A stretch of DNA of 64,000 bases from Fen-1038 sp963783295 (lineage in GTDB: Bacteria; Chloroflexota; Anaerolineae; Anaerolineales; Villigracilaceae). Under the pieces are notes generated by a model. That model was not told the origin of the DNA. It saw only the letters and a program-made list of their open reading frames with translations, and did no database searches. Positions 1 to 8,778 of this stretch are shown here, in pieces. The stretch spans positions 62,001 through 126,000 of the forward strand of contig CAWAMX010000017.1 of NCBI GenBank assembly GCA_963783295.1, read 5' to 3'. Each line of letters starts with the position of its first letter. The first letter of the stretch is position 1. The position numbers and the translations under genes were made by a program.

Positions 1-563
1 TCAAACAACCACCTATGCTCTTGCCATTTGCGCGCAACGAAACCTGGACCTATACCGGCGGTCCGCACACCGGTTGGGGATCGGGTGAACCGTTTGCCGC
101 GATTGATTTTGCCCCTCCGTCTGAGTTTCATGGCTGTTTCACCGTTGAATCTCAGAACTATGCCGTTGCCGCGGCAGATGGATTAGTGGTCCGCTCAACC
201 ATAGATGGATTGGCTCTCGATTTAGATGGCGATGGCGATGAACGCACTGGCTGGGTCATCTTCTATTTACATTTGGCAAGCGCGACGCGGGCGCTGCTGG
301 GAAAACAATTACATGCCGGAGACATGATCGGCTATCCCTCGTGTCAGGGTGGTGAAGTGACTGGCACGCATGTTCATATCGCACGAAAATATAATGGCGA
401 ATGGATTCTCGCTGACGGCCCGCTTGCATTCAACCTTGAGGGTTGGATCACTCACGCAGGTGCCATTGCTTATCAAGGCACATTGACCCGGAATGGCGTC
501 ACAGTGACCGCCTGCCAATGTTCCGACTACTACAGCCAGATCAAATCAGGAACAAGTCCATAA
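1..563 (+). CDS. M23 (LasA-like) metallopeptidase, C-terminal part, truncated by window edge
   Basis: The frame is already open at base 3, so the ATG at 15 is probably internal and the gene starts upstream. The 182 visible residues match the LasA-like M23 fold. A His in PHTGWG and an Asp in AAIDFAP would be the first two zinc ligands, and THVHIA supplies the HxH near the end. The family cleaves peptide cross-links in cell wall, and upstream LysM repeats are common in it but cannot be seen here. Function in own-wall remodelling is inferred. Confidence 0.75.
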   Translation, partial: KQPPMLLPFARNETWTYTGGPHTGWGSGEPFAAIDFAPPSEFHGCFTVESQNYAVAAADGLVVRSTIDGLALDLDGDGDERTGWVIFYLHLASATRALLGKQLHAGDMIGYPSCQGGEVTGTHVHIARKYNGEWILADGPLAFNLEGWITHAGAIAYQGTLTRNGVTVTACQCSDYYSQIKSGTSP

Positions 564-606
564 AAATCATAGCGCACCTGCAGCAAATGCGCTTTAAACT
601 TTTCAA

Positions 607-1047
607 TCAATCCTGGTACGTTCCTTCCTTGATGAGCTTATCACCTTCATAAATTGAATAAGTCAAAACAATCGGAAATGAATCTTTAAGCGTGGCGTGA
701 ACCGAACAATATTTGGTCACCGATAGTTCAATCGCTCGGCGAACCGAAGCCTCATCCACACCATGTCCGCGCACCACATACTCAAGAACAGCTTTTGTAA
801 TACGCTTCGGGGGATCGGCGGCACGGTCGGCATTGACTTTAACTTCAAAGCCCGTAACATCGACTTTCTTTTTGACCAGGATCGAAATCACGTCCATTGC
901 CGTACAGCCCGCCAGCGCGATAGTAACCATTTCCAGTGGTCCCACACCGGTCTCGGGGCCTGAATGGCTATCCAGTTTTATCGGGAATCCACTATCGGCC
1001 ATTCCCATAAATTGCAATTCTTTTTGCCAGGTTACTTTTGCCTTCAT
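607..1047 (-). CDS. OsmC family peroxide-reducing protein
   Basis: A 146-residue OsmC/Ohr-fold protein. The two family cysteines are visible at about residue 48 (LAGCTAMD) and residue 114 (KYCSVHATL). They form the thiol pair that reduces organic peroxides in the cytoplasm. I chose the ATG at 1047 because AAGGAG lies just upstream. An ATG at 1086 would add 13 residues that overlap the upstream tlpA-like gene and lack a site. It starts 4 bp after that gene ends, so the two are probably co-transcribed as an oxidative-stress pair. Whether it is closer to OsmC, Ohr or YhfA cannot be settled by eye. Confidence 0.8.
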   Translation of the reverse strand: MKAKVTWQKELQFMGMADSGFPIKLDSHSGPETGVGPLEMVTIALAGCTAMDVISILVKKKVDVTGFEVKVNADRAADPPKRITKAVLEYVVRGHGVDEASVRRAIELSVTKYCSVHATLKDSFPIVLTYSIYEGDKLIKEGTYQD

Positions 1048-1051
1048 ATCA

Positions 1052-1621
1052 TCACTCCTTGATGAGAGGTGCAACATATTTCTCAAGATTTTGTTCGCTG
1101 ATTGCGCCGACCCACTCCAATCGGATCATTTCATCGCGACCAATGACATATGAACTTGGCAGGTTCGTAGCCTTGAAAGCCTGGTCAGTCGATTGGTAGG
1201 TCGGGTCAAGCCATACCAAAAAATCCAAATCATATTTCCGAACAAATGATTTCACAGCGGTAGGCGGGTCGCCGTCTTCGACCGCAACGACAGTAAACCC
1301 TTCGGTATGATGATTTTTGTAAAAATCCTCAAGCACAGGCATCTCGGCCTGACAAGGCGGACACCATGTTGCCCATAAGTTCACCAGCACAACCTGTCCG
1401 CGATAATCGGAAAGAGAACGATGAACTCCTTGAATATCATTGAGAGTCAAAGCCGGCGCTTTAATCTGGACCTTAGCCGGGATTACTGAAAAATCTATTG
1501 GCGACTCAGCGTTGATATTATTTTGAGTAGTCAAAATCAGCGTGGATACAGCGAAACCAGTCAAAATCAAGCCGATGCCAATCACGATTAAACCGGCCAT
1601 ACGATAATTACGCTGTGACAT
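1052..1621 (-). CDS. TlpA/ResA-like membrane-anchored thiol-disulfide oxidoreductase
   Basis: 189 residues. An N-terminal hydrophobic anchor (about residues 10-30) places the thioredoxin domain outside the membrane. The active-site motif WCPPC is at residues 86-90 after NLWAT, and a cis-Pro region (NLPSSYVI) follows. TlpA/ResA proteins keep extracytoplasmic cysteines reduced, for example during cytochrome c maturation. No cytochrome genes are nearby, so the substrate is unknown. It forms a tight pair with the downstream OsmC gene. No clear Shine-Dalgarno sequence precedes the ATG. Confidence 0.85.
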   Translation of the reverse strand: MSQRNYRMAGLIVIGIGLILTGFAVSTLILTTQNNINAESPIDFSVIPAKVQIKAPALTLNDIQGVHRSLSDYRGQVVLVNLWATWCPPCQAEMPVLEDFYKNHHTEGFTVVAVEDGDPPTAVKSFVRKYDLDFLVWLDPTYQSTDQAFKATNLPSSYVIGRDEMIRLEWVGAISEQNLEKYVAPLIKE

Positions 1622-1780
1622 TTTTACGACTCAAGGTTTTGAGACGGATTGTCCCTGAATTTCATTACCCGCAGTATAACTCATCCATAAGCCTGTCATA
1701 CCAGAAAAGGACGAATGTCTATGCATTCAGGAAGTTTGATACTATAAAACTGCTTCGACTTCGAGATAAGATGCTTATAA

Positions 1781-2248
1781 ATGCTGGATGTACTAAAACG
1801 AATTCCACTTTTGCATGACCTAAGTGACGAACAGTTAGCGTTGCTCGCGCCTTTGTTTGAAGTGTTCACTTGCCCAGCGAACCACCCCATCTTTGATCAG
1901 AATGAACAGGCAACGTATTTATATCTTCTCATCAATGGAACGGTAGTCCTCCACTATAAGCCGTACGATGGTTCACGCATGATTCTCACTCACCTTCATG
2001 CAGGAGACGCGGTTGGCTGGTCAGCGGTTGTGGGAGACAAGATATACACTTCCGGAACATTTAGCGAGACAGAAGTCGAAGCCGTACGAATACGCGGCAG
2101 TGATTTACGAAAGTTGTGCCGCGATAATCCTCGTTCTGGCAGCATCATCCTTGATCGACTTGCCGAGGCAGTTTCAGGCCGCTGGAAGGATTCCCGCAAA
2201 CAGGTACAGGACATCTTAAATAGGAATTTGAATAAGGCGGCAAGTTAA
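1781..2248 (+). CDS. Cyclic-nucleotide-binding (Crp/Fnr effector) domain protein without HTH
   Basis: 155 residues covering only a cNMP-binding beta-barrel: YLYLLINGTVVLH, the glycine-rich HAGDAVGWSAV segment and the TEVEAVRIRGSDL strand are typical. The protein stops after a basic C-terminal helix (about residues 125-155). There is no room for the winged-helix DNA-binding domain of Crp/Fnr regulators, which are usually about 220 residues. It may therefore act as a ligand sensor or dimer partner. It is divergent from the tlpA-like gene and followed by a terminator. Confidence 0.75.
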   Translation: MLDVLKRIPLLHDLSDEQLALLAPLFEVFTCPANHPIFDQNEQATYLYLLINGTVVLHYKPYDGSRMILTHLHAGDAVGWSAVVGDKIYTSGTFSETEVEAVRIRGSDLRKLCRDNPRSGSIILDRLAEAVSGRWKDSRKQVQDILNRNLNKAAS

Positions 2249-2281
2249 AAATCATAACAACGCTGGCATCTCATGTCAATC

Positions 2282-2304
2282 AAGTCCCTGCATTGCAGGG
2301 ACTT
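2282..2304. terminator. Bidirectional terminator between convergent genes
   Basis: A perfect 10-bp stem (AAGTCCCTGC / GCAGGGACTT) with a 3-nt loop, followed on the + strand by an AT-rich tract. It sits between the cNMP-binding gene and the convergent membrane-protein operon and could serve both. Confidence 0.75.
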
Positions 2305-2309
2305 TACAT

Positions 2310-2921
2310 TTATTTAGGTCGGGCAAATTGAAAGATGAGCAAAAGGCCTATCAAGATCAACGCCGCGGGCCAGACGTAATTAAGCGCACCCTCAAAAGGC
2401 GTATACCCCAGCACCGCGCCCATCAATAATAAAACGGCACCCGGTATGTATGCCCATTGCATGGAAGCGAGTACCGCCACCAGAAGAAAAGTCAAGCCAA
2501 GCCCGAGGAAGAAGATTCCGCCCGTTTCGCGAGTGCCATAGATATCCGCCAAAGCAGCGACAATTCCTAAAGTGATCAACACTCCCCCGGGGATAATTGC
2601 CCACCAGCGTTGACGATTGCTTAGGTAAATTGCCAGAAAGCTGATACCGAGAAAGCCTAGAAAGGAAAAACCTGACCATTGTCCGGGCAGAACAATGGAA
2701 GTTCCCACACCAATTAAGGCAAAGCCAGGGATGAGAGCCCACCATTCACTTCTCATATCCAACGCAAAACGATATAAAAAGTAAGCGCCACCTACAAGAA
2801 ATATTGCACCCCAAAAAATATCCACGGCGCCGCTAAAAATATTGAAGCGCTGCAACAGCATCAACACGCCCAGCAGAATCAGAGCGCCACCAATCAGGAC
2901 GCGAAAGTTGATTCGATTCAT
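2310..2921 (-). CDS. Multi-pass membrane protein of LiaF N-terminal/DUF5668 type
   Basis: 203 residues with repeated hydrophobic hairpins of the form GGALILLGVLMLLQRF, as in the N-terminal membrane region of LiaF-like proteins. At least seven membrane segments can be counted, with short basic loops. It has no soluble C-terminal domain. It is the third gene of a three-gene operon and overlaps the preceding stop by ATGA, so translation is probably coupled. No enzymatic motif is visible; the family is linked to envelope-stress sensing, which is only an inference here. Confidence 0.6.
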   Translation of the reverse strand: MNRINFRVLIGGALILLGVLMLLQRFNIFSGAVDIFWGAIFLVGGAYFLYRFALDMRSEWWALIPGFALIGVGTSIVLPGQWSGFSFLGFLGISFLAIYLSNRQRWWAIIPGGVLITLGIVAALADIYGTRETGGIFFLGLGLTFLLVAVLASMQWAYIPGAVLLLMGAVLGYTPFEGALNYVWPAALILIGLLLIFQFARPK

Positions 2922-3718
2922 TCTTTCTCCGAACTAACTCTGATCGAAGTAGCGCCGCCTTCGATGGTTACCTCGGCGCGATACATCGCCGTATCATAAT
3001 CAGCAGATTGATAAGTTCTGCCTTCACGCGGCACGAAACGACTCTCATCAATTTTCAGTGTGCCAACGCTTTTCAAACGCAGGCGCAATCCCACACCTTG
3101 CGGAACATTCAAATCAATGCTGGCCGCGCCTGCTTCCAAATCAGCGACCATATTTTCTACGCGAGCGGGCAAAGTCAAAATGATATAGCTGGCTCCGCCG
3201 TCAAATGAAAGATATTTGATTTGCAAATCGCGTAGATCAAGGTTCAGGCGGCTGGCTCCGGCATCGATATCAAGAGACGTGGGCAGATCCGAATTGAGGC
3301 GAAATTGCCAGACACCTCCTTCCGGTCCGATAAACGGCATAAAGCTCGGACCCGCGTCAATCTCGACCTCGAGTTTATCTCCATCCAGATGTGATGATTG
3401 ATTTATCCCGACTCCGGCCATGCCGGTCAAAAAGTCTCCTTCATTCGCGCCCGCCGACAAATCAATCTGTCCCGCTCCATGATTGATTTCGAGCCGTGCT
3501 TCTCTTGCGCCTTGCAGTGGAATTGTAAATTTTTCGGCGCTATTAAAATTAGCGCGCCCCATGGAGCTGCCCATCAAAATCCACACACCGATTGCGATGA
3601 CCACGAACGGCCAGAACCAGCCAAACACATCGCCTGATAGATATCCGTCAGCGTGAAGAAAAAACAACACACCGAGCAGGACAAGCAAACTTCCCCAGAA
3701 GATTTCTCCGCGACGCAT
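2918..3718 (-). CDS. LiaF-like protein: membrane anchor plus toast-rack beta domain
   Basis: 266 residues from the ATG at 3718, which has GTGGAGG 5 bp upstream and begins 1 bp after the previous stop. Two or three membrane segments occupy about residues 5-50. A repetitive beta-strand region follows (GAREARLEINHGAGQIDL, LDIDAGASRLNLDLR, VADLEAGAASIDL), typical of the LiaF C-terminal beta-solenoid. LiaF proteins restrain LiaRS-type cell-envelope stress systems. No histidine kinase is encoded nearby, so its partner is unknown. Confidence 0.65.
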   Translation of the reverse strand: MRRGEIFWGSLLVLLGVLFFLHADGYLSGDVFGWFWPFVVIAIGVWILMGSSMGRANFNSAEKFTIPLQGAREARLEINHGAGQIDLSAGANEGDFLTGMAGVGINQSSHLDGDKLEVEIDAGPSFMPFIGPEGGVWQFRLNSDLPTSLDIDAGASRLNLDLRDLQIKYLSFDGGASYIILTLPARVENMVADLEAGAASIDLNVPQGVGLRLRLKSVGTLKIDESRFVPREGRTYQSADYDTAMYRAEVTIEGGATSIRVSSEKE

Positions 3719-3719
3719 A

Positions 3720-4244
3720 TTAGCCTCCACGACGCGATTGCATCAGCCCGCGGCCAATTACGTAGAGACCCAGCAGGATGAGCAGCCCTGCCACTCCGTA
3801 ATTTCCAAGGATATTGATCCGGTTGAAGATCGCGGCAAAGATCAGAAACAACACCGCACTGATGATGATTAGATTCATACCGCGCCCAAAGCTATGACGG
3901 AGATCATCCCCCAGGAGGCCCGCCAAGATATTGCCAACGCCGACGAAGCCGGGAATCAGCGTCCACATAAAATTCCAAGACTCCCAATCCTGTCTCGCGT
4001 TTTGATAATACAAAATGCCGCCAATCCCAGCCACGATTGCAGCGGGGATAGCCATGCGGGGCGCATCGGTCACCAATCCGATCAGAAGCAGGATCGCTCC
4101 CGCTGCAATCACGTAAAAGGGCCAATCCAAATTCAAATTAGAAAACGGTTTTAGGATGGGTAGTTGTCGCACGGCAATGAACCACACGCCGATCAGCACC
4201 AACAGTATGCCAAGTGCAAGTTGGGTACGATTTTGTCTGCTCAT
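3720..4244 (-). CDS. Small multi-pass membrane protein, DUF5668-like
   Basis: 174 residues with about six hydrophobic segments (LALGILLVLIGVWFIAV, VIAAGAILLLIGLV, IISAVLFLIFAAIF and others). First gene of the three-gene LiaF-like operon, preceded by GAGGAGA. It resembles the gene at 2310 in organisation but not closely in sequence, so the three may have arisen by duplication of a membrane hairpin module. No catalytic motif; function unknown. Confidence 0.6.
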   Translation of the reverse strand: MSRQNRTQLALGILLVLIGVWFIAVRQLPILKPFSNLNLDWPFYVIAAGAILLLIGLVTDAPRMAIPAAIVAGIGGILYYQNARQDWESWNFMWTLIPGFVGVGNILAGLLGDDLRHSFGRGMNLIIISAVLFLIFAAIFNRINILGNYGVAGLLILLGLYVIGRGLMQSRRGG

Positions 4245-4361
4245 ACTCTTCTCCTCATGAGATTTATAAATTCAGCATATAACCAATTGGGACCTTCTCG
4301 GACCTTCTCCAAGTCCGCAGTGATATACGCATTTCATTAGCGTACGTTGCAAATCAGATAT

Positions 4362-5213
4362 TTAATCTTTGCACAACTGCGTAAGTGCTAGCCATTCGCC
4401 TTTTTGTTTGGGATGCGCGGTAATTTTCAGTTTTCCGCTTTCGACCAAGCGCATCAATGCCCGCGACATCAATTCGGTTCCCCAGCCAAATAATTTATTC
4501 GCGTCCCGCGCTTGTGCTGCGCCCACTGACTCGAAATAGAGTTCTAGTAGCTTCGTCCGCGCCTGCGACTCGCTGATTACGCGCGCGCTCACAGGCAAAT
4601 CAGGATAATGCCACGCAGTGATCTGATAAATGAAAGCATATTTCCAAGTGCCTGCTTCAGCAACCCCAACCGGCAAAATCTTGAAATCCTTTTGCAAATC
4701 CTCAAGGGCGCGATTCCATTCCGACTCTTTCGCGCTGGACAGGCGCGCTGCCTTGCGAAGCGAGATGGAATCCAATGCACCTTCTCTTAACAAGGCCTCA
4801 TAGACATTTTTTGCGGCCAAAGTCAAATGGCCTTCTTCATATGCCACGAGATGATCTTCTTCCGGAGAGCCATAATTCTGGGAGAGTGCATAAAAATATG
4901 GAATAATATCCAATGAAATCATCGTCGCTTTGCGGTGCAGGACTTTCGCATAATACCAAATGCGTTTGGGAAGTGCATCATCCTTCCAGCCCCAAGTAAC
5001 GTGACCCGGATCATCATGCGCATCGGGAACCGGACGGTCCCCAGCAACAGCCGTCCACAGACTGGGCAAGTCAATTCCCTTGATCGGCCAGAAATAGATA
5101 AAGCCGCGCTCATTGACGAATCGCAAAGCCTGGGATTGAGAAGAAAGCGGTTTGGCGGGCAGCAGATGAAAGGTCCGCGCACGATGCGCAGCCAGTCGTT
5201 TTAAGTCAATCAT
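4362..5213 (-). CDS. AlkZ-related winged-helix protein, possible DNA glycosylase
   Basis: 283 residues from the ATG at 5213; an ATG at 5237 would add eight residues and neither has a clear ribosome site. Segments such as RGFIYFWPIKGIDLPSLW, AHDDPGHVTWGWKD and GSPEEDHLVAYEEG match what I know as the AlkZ-related family. These are distant relatives of bacterial alkylpurine and crosslink glycosylases with tandem winged helices. The catalytic QxQ motif of true AlkZ is not obvious, so enzymatic activity is uncertain. It is divergent from pgl, with about 60 bp between starts. A second family member (YcaQ type) is at 29873. Confidence 0.55.
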   Translation of the reverse strand: MIDLKRLAAHRARTFHLLPAKPLSSQSQALRFVNERGFIYFWPIKGIDLPSLWTAVAGDRPVPDAHDDPGHVTWGWKDDALPKRIWYYAKVLHRKATMISLDIIPYFYALSQNYGSPEEDHLVAYEEGHLTLAAKNVYEALLREGALDSISLRKAARLSSAKESEWNRALEDLQKDFKILPVGVAEAGTWKYAFIYQITAWHYPDLPVSARVISESQARTKLLELYFESVGAAQARDANKLFGWGTELMSRALMRLVESGKLKITAHPKQKGEWLALTQLCKD

Positions 5214-5261
5214 AGTCACGCCGAGATTGTAGCTCATGCGAGTCAAATCTGCAAACCGACG

Positions 5262-5267
5262 TATAAT
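5262..5267 (+). promoter_or_regulatory. Candidate -10 box (TATAAT) for pgl, placing the start codon near +1
   Basis: A consensus TATAAT ends 7 bp before the ATG at 5275, which is where transcription would start. I cannot find a good -35 at 16-18 bp. If this box is used, the pgl mRNA is leaderless. Confidence 0.4.
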
Positions 5268-5274
5268 TCCGAGG

Positions 5275-6027
5275 ATGATGAATACAAAATCCAATATTCG
5301 AATCTTTGATAATCTCGAATCGCTTAGCCGCGGCGCAGCCGAATTATTTATTGAAACTGCAACTCTAGCCATTCTCCAGCGTGGACAGTTTCTTGTGGCA
5401 CTGAGCGGCGGCAACACGCCAAAGGAATTATATAAATTACTGGCGCAGCCCCCGTATTGCGAACAGATTGATTGGACGCTCATTCATGCTTTTTGGGGCG
5501 ATGAACGTTGCGTGCCAATGGAGGATTTGGAAAACAACTATCGGCAGGCACAGGAAGTGTTGTTGGGGCGGGTGCCAATTTCAGCTGAAAATATCCACCG
5601 TATCCATTCCGACCTTGAGCCGGACGCAGCCGCCGAAGATTACGCACGCGTCCTAAAAGGTTTCGCATCCCCCCCACTTGATTGGCCGCGCTTCGATTTG
5701 GTTCTGCTTGGAATGGGTGATGATGGACATACGGCTTCGCTCTTCCCAGGTTCAGAAGTGAATGTCCCTTCGCCAACATTGGCAGTGACTGCTCATTATC
5801 AAGGTCGTCCTGCCAATCGCGTGACGTTGACGCCTTTGGTTTTCAATGCGGCGCACCGAATTATCTTTCTGGTCAGTGGAGAAAGTAAGGCACAAACTCT
5901 TGCAGACGTCTTGTATGGCGAATATCAACCGGAAAAACTTCCTGCACAACGTATCCGCCCTGCGGATGGAGAATTAACCTGGATGGTGGATCAAATGGCG
6001 GCAAGCAATTCTAGAATTATTTCATAG
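5275..6027 (+). CDS. pgl: 6-phosphogluconolactonase
   Basis: 250 residues. Hydrolyses 6-phosphogluconolactone, the second step of the oxidative pentose phosphate pathway. Family motifs are clear: ALSGGNTPKELY, FWGDERCVP and LLGMGDDGHTASLFPG. ATG is at 5275 with a second at 5278. GAGG directly precedes them, too close for the first and only 3 bp from the second, so a leaderless start is possible. It is first of three adjacent genes (pgl, gnd, zwf) that encode the whole oxidative branch. Confidence 0.92.
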   Translation: MMNTKSNIRIFDNLESLSRGAAELFIETATLAILQRGQFLVALSGGNTPKELYKLLAQPPYCEQIDWTLIHAFWGDERCVPMEDLENNYRQAQEVLLGRVPISAENIHRIHSDLEPDAAAEDYARVLKGFASPPLDWPRFDLVLLGMGDDGHTASLFPGSEVNVPSPTLAVTAHYQGRPANRVTLTPLVFNAAHRIIFLVSGESKAQTLADVLYGEYQPEKLPAQRIRPADGELTWMVDQMAASNSRIIS

Positions 6028-6035
6028 GAGCAAAA

Positions 6036-6944
6036 ATGGAACTTGCAATCATAGGGTTAGGCAAAATGGGCTTGAACATGACCACGCGTTTGGTGCGCGG
6101 CGGGCATCGCGTGATTGGATTTGCTCGTACGGCAGCGACGGTACAGACGGCCATTGATAACGGTGCAGAAGGGGCACACTCGCTCGAAGAAGCGGTAAGC
6201 AAGCTCAAAGCACCACGCGTGGCTTGGACAATGGTTCCTGCCGGTCAAACTACGGACGATACAATTCAGGAGTTGTCGAATTTATTATCCAAAGGCGATA
6301 TCGTCATTGACGGTGGCAACTCAAACTATAAGGATTCGATCCGCCACGCGGCTTTATTGGAATCAAAGGGAATCGAATTCCTCGACTGCGGCACGAGTGG
6401 CGGCGTTTGGGGCATCAGCGAAGGATATAGCTTGATGATCGGCGGCAAACCCGAAGTTGTGGAGAAGATGCGTCCCATCTTTGAAACGCTCGCGCCCGGC
6501 AAGGATCAGGGCTGGGGCCGCGTCGGACCTCACGGCGCGGGACATTTCGTCAAAATGATTCACAACGGAATCGAGTATGGCATGATGCAGGCTCTCGCCG
6601 AGGGATTCAACATCATGAAGGCGAAGAAAGATTTGGACTTAAATCTGGATGAGATCGCGGAAATTTGGAGATACGGAAGCGTGGTGCGTTCATGGCTATT
6701 GGATCTGACTGCCATTGCCTTAAAAGATGACCCAACTCTTTCTGACATCGCGCCCTGGGTTGCAGACTCCGGTGAAGGCCGCTGGACGGTGGCCGAGGCC
6801 ATTGACCACGATGTTCCGGCGCCGATCATCACGCTGGCTTTGCAAATGCGCTTCGTCAGCCGCGACGATGAAAATTATTCGGCGAGATTACTGGCCGCCA
6901 TGCGAAATCAATTTGGCGGACATGCCATGAAGAAAGAAAATTAA
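6036..6944 (+). CDS. gnd: 6-phosphogluconate dehydrogenase, decarboxylating, short type
   Basis: 302 residues, the short (GndL) form rather than the about 470-residue form. The N-terminal Rossmann motif GLGKMGLNM, the GGNSNY segment and the substrate signature LDCGTSGGVWG are present. It oxidatively decarboxylates 6-phosphogluconate to ribulose 5-phosphate. Start supported by AGGAGC. It lies 8 bp after pgl. A 6-bp inverted repeat (CCACGA / TCGTGG, 6966-6988) sits between gnd and zwf. NAD versus NADP preference cannot be read with confidence. Confidence 0.92.
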   Translation: MELAIIGLGKMGLNMTTRLVRGGHRVIGFARTAATVQTAIDNGAEGAHSLEEAVSKLKAPRVAWTMVPAGQTTDDTIQELSNLLSKGDIVIDGGNSNYKDSIRHAALLESKGIEFLDCGTSGGVWGISEGYSLMIGGKPEVVEKMRPIFETLAPGKDQGWGRVGPHGAGHFVKMIHNGIEYGMMQALAEGFNIMKAKKDLDLNLDEIAEIWRYGSVVRSWLLDLTAIALKDDPTLSDIAPWVADSGEGRWTVAEAIDHDVPAPIITLALQMRFVSRDDENYSARLLAAMRNQFGGHAMKKEN

Positions 6945-7009
6945 TTTAGCAATAAAATCACAGACCCACGATTTAAGATTTTTCGTGGATTCTGTAGAAT
7001 AAGGCTTTT

Positions 7010-8482
7010 ATGAGTAACGATCTTCCCACTTCCATTATTATTTTCGGCGCGTCGGGCGATCTGACCCAGCGCAAGCTGGTTCCGTCGCTGTTCGATTCAT
7101 TCCTCAAACAGCGCATGCCCAAAAAATTCCGTATCGTTGGATACGGAAACACGCCTTTCACAGATGAGCAATTCCGTGCGCACCTCAGCGACGGAATGAA
7201 ACAATTCGCGCAATTCAAATACAGTGAAGAAGAATGGAACGCATTTGCGGCTGATTTTGCATATCAACCGGGCCGCTATACCGATTTGATTGATTTTAAA
7301 AGATTGAATGATTTCATCAGCAAATGGGAAAACGGTTCCAGCAATCGTCTTTATTATATGGCGACGCCGCCGGACATATTTCCCAGCATTATTGATCTGC
7401 TCGGCCTGACAGGCCAGCTTACGGAAAATGGCGGCTGGCGACGCGTAGTGATCGAAAAACCGTTCGGCACTGACCTGGCTTCGGCGCGAAGTTTGAATCT
7501 CCAGATCCACAAGGCATTGAACGAGAATCAAATTTATCGCATTGACCACTATCTGGGCAAAGAGACCGTTCAAAACATATTGGTGACCCGCTTTGCAAAC
7601 ACAATCTTCGAACCGCTTTGGAATCGAAATTATATTGATCACGTTGAGATCACCGTCTCGGAACAGGTCGGCGTGGAACACCGTGCGGGTTACTATGATA
7701 CCGTCGGTGTGGTACGGGACATGTTTCAGAATCATTTGCTTCAGCTAATGTCCCTGGTCGCGATGGAACCGCCCGCTTCGTTTGAAGCCAATGCGTTACG
7801 TAACGAAAAAGTAAAAGTACTGAGTTCGATCCAGCCCATCCGTGGAGAAGCTGTTACAACCAACACTGTGTTAGGACAATACAAAGGCTATCTTCAAGAG
7901 GAAGGCGTCAATCCAAATTCAACCACTCCAACATACGCCGCGTTTCGTCTGCAGATTGACAACTGGCGCTGGAAGGGCGTGCCGTTTTATTTGCGATCCG
8001 GAAAACGGCTCGCAGAAAAAGTCTCACAGATCGTGATCGAGTTCAAGGAGCCGCCACATCTGCTTTTCCCCAGCAGCGCACGCAGCGGAATAACGCCCAA
8101 TGTACTTGTTCTATATCTTCAGCCCGATGAAGGCATTCACTGGCAATTCGAAGCAAAGGTTCCAGATACCGCTGCAGACACGCGCTCGGTTGATATGGAA
8201 TTCCATTACGCCGATTCATTTGGAAAGACTTCGATTCCTGAATCTTACGAACGCCTTCTGCTGGACGCTTTGGCAGGCGAGGCATCTCTATTCACCCGCG
8301 CCGATGAGGCGGAGACCGCCTGGAGTCTGATCGATCCGATTCTTGAATCATGGGATTCGCAAAAAAAGCCTCTCGCAGTTTATGAATCGGGCTCGTGGGG
8401 TCCAGCTGAGGCCGATGCAATGATTGTGCGGGATGGCCGCTCGTGGTCACGTTGGCAAGGACACCAAATTAACACCCACTGA
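7010..8482 (+). CDS. zwf: Glucose-6-phosphate 1-dehydrogenase
   Basis: 490 residues, normal family length. GASGDLTQRKL is the coenzyme-binding turn, and RIDHYLGKETVQN holds the catalytic Asp-His and substrate-binding Lys. It makes 6-phosphogluconolactone and NAD(P)H from glucose 6-phosphate, so pgl-gnd-zwf forms a complete oxidative pentose phosphate set. A TAGAAT hexamer at 6995-7000 ends 9 bp before the ATG, suggesting its own promoter with a very short leader. No ribosome site is visible. Confidence 0.95.
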   Translation: MSNDLPTSIIIFGASGDLTQRKLVPSLFDSFLKQRMPKKFRIVGYGNTPFTDEQFRAHLSDGMKQFAQFKYSEEEWNAFAADFAYQPGRYTDLIDFKRLNDFISKWENGSSNRLYYMATPPDIFPSIIDLLGLTGQLTENGGWRRVVIEKPFGTDLASARSLNLQIHKALNENQIYRIDHYLGKETVQNILVTRFANTIFEPLWNRNYIDHVEITVSEQVGVEHRAGYYDTVGVVRDMFQNHLLQLMSLVAMEPPASFEANALRNEKVKVLSSIQPIRGEAVTTNTVLGQYKGYLQEEGVNPNSTTPTYAAFRLQIDNWRWKGVPFYLRSGKRLAEKVSQIVIEFKEPPHLLFPSSARSGITPNVLVLYLQPDEGIHWQFEAKVPDTAADTRSVDMEFHYADSFGKTSIPESYERLLLDALAGEASLFTRADEAETAWSLIDPILESWDSQKKPLAVYESGSWGPAEADAMIVRDGRSWSRWQGHQINTH

Positions 8483-8778
8483 AAACTTCAATAATTGCAA
8501 TTCTATTATCAGGCTATACGGGGAAGCAATTACACCGCAAACTCTTTTCATCAATACGCGCCGTGTTGTTGATATCAAATGATAAGCGCGGGACGACCGA
8601 CAATGGCTACCCGCAACATCTACAGGCCTATCCCCTCCGAATAGCCATGAATTCAGGATAACGGACTTTCTGCTTATCTTATATAATATTGCTTACCAAG
8701 TGCCTATCATGTGCTTATGATGATTTTATACTCTATGCAAGGAGATTATTGCCTGTACTGCGCAGGCAATCCTAACCC
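8483..8778. other. Intergenic region with candidate -10 boxes and a stem-loop
   Basis: No gene seen. TATAAT at 8682-8687 and TATACT at 8727-8732 are candidate -10 elements without good -35 partners. An 8-bp perfect stem (ATTGCCTG / CAGGCAAT, 8748-8770, 7-nt loop) lies just before the next ATG at 8779 and could affect its initiation. Confidence 0.35.
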
